This document shows, one piece after another, positions 10,565-20,805 of a stretch of DNA of 64,000 bases. The position numbers and the translations under genes were made by a program. The DNA comes from Mesorhizobium sp. SARCC-RB16n (GTDB lineage: Bacteria; Pseudomonadota; Alphaproteobacteria; Rhizobiales; Rhizobiaceae): NCBI RefSeq assembly GCF_008520305.1, contig NZ_ML703264.1, positions 147,966 to 211,965 of the forward strand. Reading direction: 5' to 3'. Within the stretch, counting starts at the first letter, position 1. Every line of letters starts with the position of its first letter. The notes below the pieces were generated by a model, which saw only the letters and a list, made by a program, of their open reading frames with translations, was not told the origin of the DNA and ran no database searches.

Positions 10565-12031
10565 TTAGCCGGCCTGTTTCAGCGCGGCTTTTTCGGCGCG
10601 CAACTCCTCGATCGAGCGCACGTTCCGCCGCGCGGCCCCCGCCCATTCCCGCGTCTTGACCGTGGATTTCGACAGCCGCTCCTTGGCCGCCGGAACCGCG
10701 TGGGCATATTGCGGCAACCATTGCGCCTGGGCGACGACCATTTCGTCGACCATCTGCCAGACCTCCTCCGGCGTTGACACGGCGCCGACTAGAGGGTCAT
10801 GCAGCACGGCAAGCTTCAAGAGATCGATGTCGCCGGAGATGGCGGCATGGACCGACATGCGCTGGACGTTGATCGAGGCCATGCAGGTGGCGGCACAGGC
10901 TTCCGGCAGCGTGATGCCGGCTGCCATGTTGATACCGAAGCGGTCGACGAAACCGGGCGACTCGATGACGGCGTCCTGCGGCAGGTTGGTGATTACGCCG
11001 TTATTCTTGACGTTGAAATGGCCCCGATAGACGCGGTTGGTTTCCAGCGCCTCCAATATGTGGCTGGCATGCTCGTTGGAGCGCTTTGACGCATCGATCG
11101 GCTTCGACGCCGCTTCGAGGAATTGCGGGTATTCGGTCTCGAACCAGTTGCGGGTCTCGGTTGAATAGCGGAGGTAGCCGCCGGTCTCACCATGGATCCA
11201 GTCCGACATATCGATCCAGCGCGTGATCTCGTCGGGACGCTTGCGGTACCAGGGAAGATATTCGGAGAGATGGCCGTTGCTCTCGGTGGAATAGACGCCG
11301 AAGCGCTTGAGCACATCGATGCGCAGCTTTTCCTGCTTGGAATAGACTGGGTGCGCCTCGAAGGCGGCGATCAGTTCGTCCTTGCCGATTTCACGGCCGT
11401 TCAGCCGCAGTTCGATGAACCAGGTCTGATGGTTGATGCCCGAACAGACATAGTCGAGTTCCCGCGGCGATTTCGCACCCAGCACCGCGGCGATCTGTTC
11501 GGCGCCGTGCTGGACGCCGTGGCAGAGACCAACCGTGTCGACCTTGCCGTATTCGATCGCCGCCCAGGTGTTCATCGCCATCGGGTTGGCGTAGTTGAGG
11601 AATTTCGCGTTCGTCTCAGCGACCTCGCGAATATCCCGGCAGAAATCGAGGATCACCGGGATATTGCGCTGGCCGTAGAGGATACCGCCAGCGCAGATTG
11701 TGTCGCCGACGCACTGGTCGATACCGTATTTCAAGGGAATGCGGATATCGTCGGCATAGGCTTCGAGGCCGCCGACCCGCACGCAACTGATGATATAACG
11801 CGCGCCCTCGATCGCCTTGCGGCGGTCGGTCGTCGCGGTCACCCTGGTCGGCAATCCATTCGCCTCGACGATCCTGTCGAGGATCGCCTTGATCATCCCG
11901 AGATTGTGCTCGCTGACGTCGGTCAGTGCGAATTCAATGTCCTTGAATTCCGGCACGCACAGAATGTCGGTGAACAGCTTCTTGGTGAAACCGACGCTGC
12001 CGGCGCCGATGATAGCGATTTTGAAACTCAT
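10565..12031 (-). CDS. GH4 family glycosidase, CHG subgroup
   Basis: This 488-residue GH4 enzyme has an N-terminal dinucleotide loop IIGAGSVGFTKKL, NPMAMNTWAA, the metal motif CHGVQHG and SGINHQTWF. The CHG form differs from the CHSV of the second GH4 gene in this operon and is reported for alpha-glucuronidase- and alpha-glucosidase-type members. The two enzymes probably attack different alpha-linked sugars. The start is ATG 12031, with GAGG 8 nt upstream; a GTG at 12040 is an alternative. It is the first gene of the operon and lies 214 nt from the divergent AraC gene, so it probably responds first to the activator. Confidence 0.82.
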   Translation of the reverse strand: MSFKIAIIGAGSVGFTKKLFTDILCVPEFKDIEFALTDVSEHNLGMIKAILDRIVEANGLPTRVTATTDRRKAIEGARYIISCVRVGGLEAYADDIRIPLKYGIDQCVGDTICAGGILYGQRNIPVILDFCRDIREVAETNAKFLNYANPMAMNTWAAIEYGKVDTVGLCHGVQHGAEQIAAVLGAKSPRELDYVCSGINHQTWFIELRLNGREIGKDELIAAFEAHPVYSKQEKLRIDVLKRFGVYSTESNGHLSEYLPWYRKRPDEITRWIDMSDWIHGETGGYLRYSTETRNWFETEYPQFLEAASKPIDASKRSNEHASHILEALETNRVYRGHFNVKNNGVITNLPQDAVIESPGFVDRFGINMAAGITLPEACAATCMASINVQRMSVHAAISGDIDLLKLAVLHDPLVGAVSTPEEVWQMVDEMVVAQAQWLPQYAHAVPAAKERLSKSTVKTREWAGAARRNVRSIEELRAEKAALKQAG

Positions 12032-12091
12032 CACCTTCACCTCGATCCAATCGAATGCTACGCAAGGAGCAGCAAGGGAGGAAAGAGGCTA

Positions 12092-12105
12092 CACGCCTTG
12101 GCGTG
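12092..12105. promoter_or_regulatory. Palindrome CACGCC-TT-GGCGTG in the divergent promoter
   Basis: A 6-bp inverted repeat with a 2-nt centre lies 60 nt upstream of the GH4 start codon, in the region shared with the AraC gene. It may be an operator for a dimeric repressor, for example a LacI-type protein encoded elsewhere, or part of a leader hairpin. No regulator in the window clearly matches it. Confidence 0.3.
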
Positions 12106-12163
12106 CATGCCATTAAAGCCGGAATTCGGCTTTCTCTCCTCCCGCCCGCTCCTCGATCGCGGG

Positions 12164-12204
12164 TTATTCGCGTTCTTCGAGGCGGGATTATGCGCTTATT
12201 CGCG
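12164..12204. promoter_or_regulatory. Direct repeat TTATTCGCG x2, putative AraC half-sites
   Basis: TTATTCGCG occurs at 12164-12172 and 12196-12204, 32 bp apart, or three helical turns. They lie 40 nt before the proposed start of the AraC-type gene and 130 nt from the divergent GH4 start. Helically phased direct repeats in a divergent sugar promoter are what an AraC-family activator normally binds. Confidence 0.4.
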
Positions 12205-12244
12205 GGCGCGGCCAGAGAAGGATTATGCTTTCAGGGGTAATTTT

Positions 12245-13153
12245 GTGCTGCGCGATTTGATCGCCAACGGACAGTCGATGCGGACAGTCTCGCTGCCGCG
12301 CGGCCGCCAGCGCCTGCATGCTATGCCGACGAGCACGGGCTATGAGGTGCGCGAGGACGTGATCTATGACTGGGATGGGCGAAAGCGCGGCCAGACACCG
12401 TTCACCGTGCTCCAGCATACGATCAGCGGTACCGGCCGACTGCGCTACGAGAACCGGGATTACCGCCTGCAGAAGAACGACACGCTGCTGGTGCTGGTGC
12501 CGCACAACCACCGCTACTGGCTGGGCAGGGACGAGCGCTGGGAATATTTCTGGATCTCGATGAATGGCGAGGAGGCGTTGCGCATCCACAAGTCGATCCT
12601 CGACGTATCGGGACCGGTCTTTCGGCTGCAGCCGGCGACCATCGATCATCTTGCCGATTGCAGCCTGCGTCTCATCAAGGGGGCCGCTTCGCCAGGTGCT
12701 GCTTCGGCGATCGCCTACGAGGCGGCAATGGCGCTCTACGACGATGTGTTCGGCTCGCACGCCTTTGCCGAAAAACAGAGCGCCATGCAGCCGGTCATCG
12801 ATCACATCAACGCCAATCTCGACAAGGCGCTGCCGGTGGCGGACCTCGTCCAGATCAGCGGGCTCAGCCGGGCCCATTTCTCACGCTGCTTCGCCGAGAG
12901 CGAAGGCCTGCCGCCTGCTGAGTTCGTGCTGCAGCAGCGGCTGCAGCGGGCGGCGAAACTGCTGACGAAAGCGGACTTCCTGCCGGTGAAGGAAGTGGCC
13001 ATCCTGTGCGGTTTCGAGGACGCGAATTATTTTTCGAAGGTCTTCCGCCGGCTCTACGGCACGACGCCCAGCCAGTTCCGCACCACCGGCATGTATGCCA
13101 GCTTGCAAACCCCGGCCAAGCGCGGCGCCAGGCTGTCGGACGACGAGACCTGA
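12245..13153 (+). CDS. AraC-family transcriptional activator of the alpha-galactoside operon
   Basis: This 302-residue regulator has an N-terminal cupin-type sensing domain (GYEVREDVIYDWDGRKRGQ, GTGRLRYENRDYRLQKND) and a C-terminal pair of helix-turn-helices. HTH1 is ALPVADLVQISGLSRAHFSR and HTH2 is PVKEVAILCGFEDANYFSK, followed by FRRLYGTTPSQFR. The start is GTG 12245, with AGGGG 7 nt upstream; ATG 12278 is the alternative. An open frame extends far upstream but runs antisense to the GH4 gene and is not coding. Its position matches AgpT, the AraC-type activator of agp/mel genes in Sinorhizobium. Confidence 0.82.
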   Translation: MLRDLIANGQSMRTVSLPRGRQRLHAMPTSTGYEVREDVIYDWDGRKRGQTPFTVLQHTISGTGRLRYENRDYRLQKNDTLLVLVPHNHRYWLGRDERWEYFWISMNGEEALRIHKSILDVSGPVFRLQPATIDHLADCSLRLIKGAASPGAASAIAYEAAMALYDDVFGSHAFAEKQSAMQPVIDHINANLDKALPVADLVQISGLSRAHFSRCFAESEGLPPAEFVLQQRLQRAAKLLTKADFLPVKEVAILCGFEDANYFSKVFRRLYGTTPSQFRTTGMYASLQTPAKRGARLSDDET

Positions 13154-13174
13154 CGCCGCTTGGGCCTTGTTCTG

Positions 13175-15202
13175 TCAGGCCGCGTGCAGACTGCCACCAT
13201 CCAGCCACTCGAGTTCGGCGGGCGAAAGCGCGATGTCCAGCGCCCGCAGGCTGTCGTCCAGTTCGCCCAGCGTGCGCGGCCCGATCAACGGAACCGATGG
13301 GAAAGGCTGGTTGAGCACATAGGCCAGCGCGATGTGGATCGGGCTCTTGTGCAACCGGGCGGCGAGTTCGATCGCGCGGTCGCGGCGGCCGAAATTGCGC
13401 TCGGAGTACCAGACCCGCACCAGTTCCTCGCTGTCCAGCCTGTCGCGTCCGGCGCGGTCGGTGAAGAAGCCGCGTCCCTGGCTCGACCATGCGAAGTTCG
13501 GCATCTGCCTGGACGTCAGCCAGGCCTTCCATTCATCAGTGGAGGAGGTGATACAACCCGCCCAGATCGGCTCCAGCATTTCGGCCAGCGAAAAATTGTT
13601 GGAGAGCGCGCCGGGCTTCTGCTTGCCAGTGCGCTCGGCATAGGCAATCGCCTCATCCATGCGCTGCATCGTCCAGTTCGAGCCGCCGAACGGACCGCGA
13701 ATGCGCCCGGCCTTGACCTCGCGGTCCATGGCGTCGACGAATTCGCCGACCGGTACATCCGGATTGTCGCGATGCATGAAATAGATATCGACATGGTCCG
13801 TCTGCAGACGGTCGAGCGACTGGGCGAGTTGCTTGCCGATCACGTCGGGATAGCAGAGCGGCGAGTGCGCGCCCTTGGCGATAACAACCGACTGCTCGCG
13901 CACGCCACGGTTCCTCAGCCATTGGCCGAGCAGTGTCTCGGTGTACCCGCCGCCATAGACATAGCCGGTGTCGAAGAGATTGCCGCCAGCCTCGAAAAAG
14001 GCGTCGAGCAGGATCGACCCGGAGGAAAAGGTGCGAAAATCCTCGAAGCCGAGCGCCACCACGGAGGCCGTTTTCGGCAGGCCCGGAATGCTGCGCTTGC
14101 CGATCGCGGTGCCGCCCGGGCGCAAGGGTCGCCCGGAGATGGTGTTGGTCCGCAGCGAGGCCTTCTCGATTTCATATTCCAGCCCCACCGCCGCGCGCCA
14201 TCGGTCGAGCACGCGCAAGGTGCCGAGGCTGTCGGCCCAGCCCATGCCCGGCCAGGCGAATTCCTGACGCCCGGCGCGGATCGCCTCGCCGGCGGCATCG
14301 ACCTCGAAGGAATAGACGTGGCGCTTCTCGTTGACGCTGATGGTCTCGCGCGTACCGTCGGCGCCGATCACGTCGATCCGGCCGAGGCCGACATCGCGGT
14401 CGCCGCCAGCGAACCAGAAGTCCGGCACCTCAATGCGACCCTTGGTGCCGAAGATACGCAGGACATTGTCCTGGTTGAGCGAGATGCTGCAGGAAACCTC
14501 GGCGACGATACCGCCGGGAAAATGCAGGACAGCGGAGGCCCATTCGTCGACGCCGGATCGACCAAGACGGGCGGCGCCGGCGACCTTGTCGGGTTCGGCG
14601 AATGGCTCTCCTGCGGCAGCGCCGGCAATGAGGCGCACCATCGAAACGGGATAACCGCCGACATCGAGGATGCCGCCGCCGGCGAGATCGTTGGCATAGA
14701 GCCGGTGCTCCGGCATGAAATCAGGCATGGCGAAGCCGAAGCTCGACTTGATCATCCTGATCTCGCCGATGACACCGGACTTGATCATGTCCACCAGCTT
14801 CAACGTCTGCGGGTGCAGCCGGTACATGAAGGCCTCGCCAAGGAAGGTGCCGGCTTTGCGCGCGGCATGCATCATCGCGTCGGCCTCGAAGGCGGTCAGC
14901 GCGAGCGGCTTTTCGCACAGCACATGCTTTCCGGCTTCCGCCGCCCTGATCGCCCATTGCGCGTGGCCCGGATGCGGGACCGCGATATAGATGGCGTCGA
15001 CCTCCGGATCTGCAAGCAGCGCTTCATAACCGTCGACGATGCGCGCGCCGGGGAAGCCCTCGGCCAGGCCCGGCTTGCCGGAATTGCGCGCGCCGATGGC
15101 GACCAGCCTCCCGGTGCGCGAACCGGCGACGCCGCCGGCAAAGGCCTTGGCGATGCCGCCCGGCCCAAGAATTCCCCAACGAATGGGCGTGGTAGAAGTC
15201 AT
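13175..15202 (-). CDS. Fused Gfo/Idh/MocA oxidoreductase and aldo/keto reductase
   Basis: The 675-residue protein joins two NAD(P)-dependent oxidoreductases. Residues 1 to about 330 are a Gfo/Idh/MocA dehydrogenase: WGILGPGGIAKAFAGG is the Rossmann loop, CEKPLA carries the catalytic Lys, and GGGILDVGGYPV is the C-terminal block. Residues about 370-675 are an aldo/keto reductase: FDTGYVYGGGYTE carries Asp and Tyr, VIAKGAHS the Lys and DIYFMHRDNP the His. The first AKR beta-strands are abbreviated. An AAGGAG lies 8 nt before the ATG. It is the distal gene of the second sugar operon, 37 nt after the ATPase, and may interconvert keto- and aldo-forms of the imported sugar. The order of the steps is unknown. 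Confidence 0.85.
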   Translation of the reverse strand: MTSTTPIRWGILGPGGIAKAFAGGVAGSRTGRLVAIGARNSGKPGLAEGFPGARIVDGYEALLADPEVDAIYIAVPHPGHAQWAIRAAEAGKHVLCEKPLALTAFEADAMMHAARKAGTFLGEAFMYRLHPQTLKLVDMIKSGVIGEIRMIKSSFGFAMPDFMPEHRLYANDLAGGGILDVGGYPVSMVRLIAGAAAGEPFAEPDKVAGAARLGRSGVDEWASAVLHFPGGIVAEVSCSISLNQDNVLRIFGTKGRIEVPDFWFAGGDRDVGLGRIDVIGADGTRETISVNEKRHVYSFEVDAAGEAIRAGRQEFAWPGMGWADSLGTLRVLDRWRAAVGLEYEIEKASLRTNTISGRPLRPGGTAIGKRSIPGLPKTASVVALGFEDFRTFSSGSILLDAFFEAGGNLFDTGYVYGGGYTETLLGQWLRNRGVREQSVVIAKGAHSPLCYPDVIGKQLAQSLDRLQTDHVDIYFMHRDNPDVPVGEFVDAMDREVKAGRIRGPFGGSNWTMQRMDEAIAYAERTGKQKPGALSNNFSLAEMLEPIWAGCITSSTDEWKAWLTSRQMPNFAWSSQGRGFFTDRAGRDRLDSEELVRVWYSERNFGRRDRAIELAARLHKSPIHIALAYVLNQPFPSVPLIGPRTLGELDDSLRALDIALSPAELEWLDGGSLHAA

Positions 15203-15239
15203 GTCATTCTCCTTACGGGCTGGGAAAAGGGGCGGCTGG

Positions 15240-16319
<1,080 letters not shown>

Positions 16320-16327
16320 TCTGCTCC

Positions 16328-17164
16328 TTACTTGACCGCGCCGGCGGCGATGCCGGCGATGAAATGACGCTGCAGCAGCACGAAGACGATGAGCATCGGC
16401 ACGGTCAGCATCACGGCGCCCGCCATGATGCCGCCCCACGACACTTTGGTCAGGCCGATCAGCGTGCCCAGCGCCACCGGTGCGGTCATCGAACCCGGCT
16501 GGCTGTTGATCAAAAGCGGCCAGAGATAATTGTTCCAGGAGGCGAGGAACAGGATGATGCAGAGCGCTGCCAGCATCGGCCGCGCCAAGGGCAGTGCGAC
16601 GAAGACGAAGATGCGCCACTCCTTGACGCCCTCGACGCGGGCAGCATCGAACAGGTCGTCCGGCATCATGGAAAAGCTCTGGCGCATGAACAGCACGCCA
16701 AGCGAATTGAACAGCGGCGGCACGATCAGCGCCACCCAGGTGTTGGCGAGCTTGAAGTCGCGCGCCACCATGATGAATTGCGGGATCAGCACCACCGCAT
16801 AGGGCAGCGTGATGGTGCCCAGGATGATGGCGACGACGACGCTTTTGCCGAAGAACTGGTAGCGGGCCAGCGCCCAGCCGGCCATCGAGGTCAAAAGCAC
16901 CGACAGGATGGTGTAGGTCACCGCCACGCAAACGGAGATGATGATAGCGCCGACGAAGTCGGTGTCGCGCTGCAGGTTGTTGAAATTGTCGATGAAATTG
17001 CCGTGCGGCAGCAATTCGATGCCGGGGCTGAAAATGCCGTTGTCGGGCATGGTCGAGAACACCACCATCATCCACAGCGGAAACAGCCAGATCAGCGCCA
17101 GCGGCGTCAGGAAGAGGTGCAGCGCGAGGCTGCGTCTTAGGCGGGACGAGGAGAGCGAGGTCAT
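16328..17164 (-). CDS. Sugar ABC transporter permease, MalG type
   Basis: This 278-residue CUT1 permease has six predicted helices. The first is [20 protein letters not shown]. The coupling loop [20 protein letters not shown] is the EAA motif that contacts the ATPase. The start is ATG 17164, whose ATGA overlaps the stop of the MalF-type gene; an in-frame ATG at 17185 would overlap further and is less likely. It ends 8 nt before the ATPase gene. Confidence 0.92.
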   Translation of the reverse strand: MTSLSSSRLRRSLALHLFLTPLALIWLFPLWMMVVFSTMPDNGIFSPGIELLPHGNFIDNFNNLQRDTDFVGAIIISVCVAVTYTILSVLLTSMAGWALARYQFFGKSVVVAIILGTITLPYAVVLIPQFIMVARDFKLANTWVALIVPPLFNSLGVLFMRQSFSMMPDDLFDAARVEGVKEWRIFVFVALPLARPMLAALCIILFLASWNNYLWPLLINSQPGSMTAPVALGTLIGLTKVSWGGIMAGAVMLTVPMLIVFVLLQRHFIAGIAAGAVK

Positions 17165-18021
17165 TTCGGTTCCCTCGTCAGCCAAAGCTGCACCAGCGTG
17201 ATGGCGATCGCCAGCGCGGCCATCGTGTAGGCAACGGCCGAGGCATAGCCGAAATTGAGCGAACGGAAGCCCTGGCGGTAAAGCAGGAGGCCGAGCGTCT
17301 CGGTGCCGCCGCCCGGCCCGCCACGTTCGGTGATCAGGAACGGCTCGGTGAACAACTGCATGGTGCCGATGATCGACAGCACGGCGCAGAAGACGATCAC
17401 CGGCTTCAGCAGCGGCAGAGTGATATAGAAGAATTGCTTGAGCTTGCTCACCCGGTCGAGCGTCGCCGCTTCATAGACATCCTCGGGAATGGATTGCATG
17501 CCGGCCAGCAGGATGATGGCGTTGTAGCCGGCCCAGCGCCAGGTGACCGCGATCATGATCAGCGCCATGGCCGGCGTAACATTTGAGAACCAGTCGACCT
17601 TGGGCAGGCCGATGCTGTTCAGGAGCTTGTCGACGACGCCGAAATCGAGGCTGAACATCAGCCGGAAAACGGCCGAATAGGCGACCTCGCCGACCACGAC
17701 CGGAGCGAAGAAGGCGAAACGGTAAAGCCCCCTCGCCTTCAAGAGCGGCGAGTTCAGAAGAACCGCCATCACCATGGCCAGCGCGATCATCACCGGGACC
17801 TGGATGACCAGGATCAGCAGCGTGTTCTTCAGCGCGTTGAAGAAGGCGGGGTCGCCGATCAGGCGGCCCCAGTTGAAGCCGGGCGCGAAGCGCCAGGGCA
17901 CGGTGCGCGTCGCCTGGAACGAGATCAGGAACGAGGAAATGATCGGCCATACCCAGAAGATGGCGAAGATCAGGAGATAGGGCGTGAGGAAGCGATAGGC
18001 CGTGGCATTGCGGTTGCGCAT
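17161..18021 (-). CDS. Sugar ABC transporter permease, MalF type
   Basis: This 286-residue CUT1 permease starts with [20 protein letters not shown] as its first membrane helix. It has the EAA loop [20 protein letters not shown] and ends after six helices in [11 protein letters not shown]. The ATG at 18021 is preceded by a long GGAGGAGGAGGAG purine run, so the longer frame to 18096 is not needed. It overlaps the MalG-type gene by 4 nt, and the binding-protein gene lies 132 nt upstream across a palindromic repeat. Confidence 0.92.
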   Translation of the reverse strand: MRNRNATAYRFLTPYLLIFAIFWVWPIISSFLISFQATRTVPWRFAPGFNWGRLIGDPAFFNALKNTLLILVIQVPVMIALAMVMAVLLNSPLLKARGLYRFAFFAPVVVGEVAYSAVFRLMFSLDFGVVDKLLNSIGLPKVDWFSNVTPAMALIMIAVTWRWAGYNAIILLAGMQSIPEDVYEAATLDRVSKLKQFFYITLPLLKPVIVFCAVLSIIGTMQLFTEPFLITERGGPGGGTETLGLLLYRQGFRSLNFGYASAVAYTMAALAIAITLVQLWLTREPK

Positions 18022-18086
18022 CTTTTCTCCTCCTCCTCCTTTCCGCTTTTCTGTTTTGTGCAAGCAGCAATTGCCGAAGCGGGCTC

Positions 18087-18140
18087 CGCCCCTCATCCGC
18101 CTGCCGGCACCTTCTCCCCGTATAGGGACGGGGAGAAGGA
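18087..18140. repeat. RIME/REP-like palindromic intergenic element
   Basis: The spacer between the binding-protein and permease genes holds CCTTCTCCCCGT/ACGGGGAGAAGG, a perfect 12-bp stem with a 6-nt loop (18110-18139). It is preceded by CCCTCATCCGCCTGCCGG. This pattern is characteristic of rhizobial intergenic palindromes (RIME-like elements) spread over these genomes. Between a binding protein and its permeases it may stabilise the upstream mRNA or attenuate transcription. Confidence 0.65.
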
Positions 18141-18153
18141 AGCTGTCAGCACC

Positions 18154-19425
18154 TCAGGACTTGATCGGCAGCCCGGTCGCCGAAGCGATCTGGCTGGCGG
18201 CATCGTCGAGTGCCGCCTTGGCGTCGGGATAGCCGCCGGCGAGATACTTGGTCTGCACCGCGCGCACGATGATCTCGGCATCGCTCTGGAACTGCGTGCC
18301 GCGGCTCGGAACGACCTTGGGCAAGGTGCCCAGAATGTCCTTCCACACCGCCTGGCCACCCCAGTAGGGCAGGCCCTGGCCGACATAGGGGTCGTTCAGC
18401 GCCGAGACCAGGGAGGGGACGAGGCCGAACTCCTTCAGCATGGTGATCTGGCCTTCATTGGTGCCGAGCGTGTATTTCAAATACTCGTAGGCCGCTTGCT
18501 TGTTTTTCGACGCCGAAGTGATGGCGAGCGAGGAGCCACCGAGATTGGCGGCGCGCGGACCGTCCGTGGTCAGGCTCGGCATCAGGTAGACGCCCCATTT
18601 GCCGTTTTCGCCCGCCGATTCGGTGCGGATGGTGCCTTCGTACCAGCCGCCATAGATCTGGGTGGCGACGGTTCCGGCGGTGTTGTTGGTGATCTTGGTG
18701 CTCCAGTCTGCTGACGAGATGATGCCGGCGTCCTTCATCTCCTTGACCTTGGTCATGGCGTCGACGCATTTGGGCTGGTTGACCGTGATCGACTGGCCGT
18801 CCTCGGCGAAATAGGCACAGCCCTGCTCGTTGGAGATCATGCGGAAGAATTCACTGTCGCCGTTGAAATCGGCGTTGGTCATCGAGACCCCCGGGTTGGC
18901 GGCCTGGATCTTCTTGCCGGCTGCGATGAAATCGTCCCAGGTCTTGATCGATGCCGGGTCGACGCCGGCCTTCTCATAGAAGTCGCGGCGATAGAAAGCG
19001 GCGACCGGGCCGGAATCCCACGGCATGGCATAGGCCTTGTCGCCGACTTCGAGTTCGGTGCGCTTGAAATCGGGGAATTTCTTCTGGTCCTCAGCCGTGT
19101 AGCCCAGCGTATGCAGGTCGACGAAACAGTCGGGGAACTGGCTCCAGTAATTCTCGGCCTCGCCATTCTCGATGGTGACGATATCGGGCAGGCCGACGCC
19201 GCCCGCGGCACAGCCCGCGATCGACTTGTCGTAGGTCGGCTGGTTGCCGAGATCCTGGACCGTGACCTTGATGTCGGGATGAGCCTTGTTGAAGCCGGCA
19301 ACCGTTGCTTTCAGGGATGAAGCGGCGATATTCCAGCTCCAGATCGTGATTTCGCCAGATTGCGCGAAGGCCGGGGCGGAGCCCAGGGCAAGCGCTAGCG
19401 CGGCGCAGGACAGTGTGATGCGCAT
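18154..19425 (-). CDS. Sugar ABC transporter substrate-binding protein (SBP family 1)
   Basis: This 423-residue periplasmic protein has a signal peptide at residues 1-22 (RITLSCAALALALGSAPAFA). The mature form begins QSGEITIWSWN. Family 1 features are the GFNKAHPDIKVTV strand and the hinge segment AYAMPWDSGPVAAFYRRD. GGGAGGA lies before the ATG. It is the first gene of the operon and lies divergent from an AraC-family gene 104 nt away. The family includes binders of disaccharides, glycerol phosphate and sugar alcohols. The specific ligand cannot be read from the sequence. Confidence 0.92.
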   Translation of the reverse strand: MRITLSCAALALALGSAPAFAQSGEITIWSWNIAASSLKATVAGFNKAHPDIKVTVQDLGNQPTYDKSIAGCAAGGVGLPDIVTIENGEAENYWSQFPDCFVDLHTLGYTAEDQKKFPDFKRTELEVGDKAYAMPWDSGPVAAFYRRDFYEKAGVDPASIKTWDDFIAAGKKIQAANPGVSMTNADFNGDSEFFRMISNEQGCAYFAEDGQSITVNQPKCVDAMTKVKEMKDAGIISSADWSTKITNNTAGTVATQIYGGWYEGTIRTESAGENGKWGVYLMPSLTTDGPRAANLGGSSLAITSASKNKQAAYEYLKYTLGTNEGQITMLKEFGLVPSLVSALNDPYVGQGLPYWGGQAVWKDILGTLPKVVPSRGTQFQSDAEIIVRAVQTKYLAGGYPDAKAALDDAASQIASATGLPIKS

Positions 19426-19529
19426 TGAAATCCTCCCATTTCATTTGCTCTCTCTGCGAGCCTGGCTAGACTAGGCACCGGCAAAGGCCTGTCCCCGACA
19501 AAGGGAATACGAAATTGGCGGAAAGTAAG

Positions 19530-20402
19530 ATGCCCGAACGGCCGTTTTACCAGCCCGGCGCCAGCAGCGTGGAAGGCCTGCCGCTGCTGTTGCAGATGTT
19601 TCACACCAATCCGCTGGTGATGTTGAAGCCGCACTGGCACGCCCAGGTCGAGGTGAATTTCATCGTCCGCGGCACCGTCCATTACCGCATGAACGAGCAC
19701 GAAATATCGCTTTCGGCCGGCGAGATGTGCCTGTTCTGGGGCGGCTTGCCGCACCAGATGGACGATTTGAGCGACGACGCCGTCTATGCCGGCGCGCATC
19801 TGCCGCTGGTGCATTTCTTCCGGCTGCATCTGCCGGCCGACATACGCCACCGGCTGATGACGGGTGCGACCCTGGTGACCAGCGCCACCGATCAATCCGA
19901 CAACGACAATTTCGCCCGCTGGAACGCCTACGCCCGCTCTGGCGATCCGGCCAAGGCCGAGCACGCCGTCAACGAACTCCTGCTGCGGCTGGAGCGGGTG
20001 CGGTTCGAGCCCTACCGGCTGGTGCCGGAGAACGCCGCCGAGCAGGAAGCCGGCAGCCCTTTCGATCAGCAGTCGTCGCGCAATGTCGGGCGCATGTGCG
20101 ATTTCATCGCCGAGAATTTCCTCTACGACATCGATTGCGTGAACATAGCGGCGGCCGCCGACATCCACCCGAAATACGCCATGAGCCTGTTCAAGAAGTC
20201 GACGGGCATGACGCTCAACGAATATGTCAACCTGTTGCGGCTGAGCTATGCGCAGGCGCTGTTGATGCATCAGGACGCCAATGTGTTGCGCGTGGCCATG
20301 GATAGTGGCTTCGGCTCGCTCAGCGCCTTCAACAAATCCTTCCGCAAACTGGCCGGCATGACGCCGTCCGACTTCCGCAAGGGGCTGGCAAGCGCCAGAT
20401 AG
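19530..20402 (+). CDS. AraC-family regulator divergent from the CUT1 sugar operon
   Basis: This 290-residue regulator has an N-terminal cupin fold (HTNPLVMLKPHWHAQVEVNF, MCLFWGGLPHQM) with a cluster of histidines. The C-terminal AraC domain has VNIAAAADIHPKYAMSLFKK and VLRVAMDSGFGSLSAFNKSF as its two helix-turn-helices. The overall form resembles MelR-type activators. The start is the ATG at 19530, after GCGGAAAG; a TTG at 19515 is possible. It most likely controls the transporter and fused oxidoreductase genes it is divergent from. Confidence 0.88.
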   Translation: MPERPFYQPGASSVEGLPLLLQMFHTNPLVMLKPHWHAQVEVNFIVRGTVHYRMNEHEISLSAGEMCLFWGGLPHQMDDLSDDAVYAGAHLPLVHFFRLHLPADIRHRLMTGATLVTSATDQSDNDNFARWNAYARSGDPAKAEHAVNELLLRLERVRFEPYRLVPENAAEQEAGSPFDQQSSRNVGRMCDFIAENFLYDIDCVNIAAAADIHPKYAMSLFKKSTGMTLNEYVNLLRLSYAQALLMHQDANVLRVAMDSGFGSLSAFNKSFRKLAGMTPSDFRKGLASAR

Positions 20403-20574
20403 GCGGGCGCACGGCATGGAAACCAGCCCGTCGGGCGGCATTTCTTTTCCTGCAGGAAATCCACATCTGGGCGCTGGACAGTCCGAATTCCCGTGCTATA
20501 ACCCACGCGCTTTCAAGGGGCGCCCACGGCGTCGCCATGAAATCCGGAATACGAGTTTTCGTTAGCCGGAACAG

Positions 20575-20650
<76 letters not shown>

Positions 20651-20805
20651 TTTCCCCTTCTCCCGACGTTCCCGCGTTGGCTTTGTGTCTCAACCTTTAC
20701 CTGATCCTTTGGCAGCCGCTGGGTCGGCCGGCTTTGCGCTTGCGCAGCTCACGGCTGAATGCTTCCTGACGGCACATTGGCCGTCGCGGCTGCTCCGAAG
20801 CCTTG

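Noticed and set aside
11192-12244. N-terminal 351 codons of the frame that contains the AraC gene
   Set aside because: This part is antisense to the second GH4 gene; AraC homology begins only after about 12245, where a GTG with AGGGG lies.
16320-17075. Upstream extension of the UgpC-type ATPase frame
   Set aside because: It overlaps the MalG-type permease in a different frame and has no ABC or membrane features; the ATPase starts at 16319.
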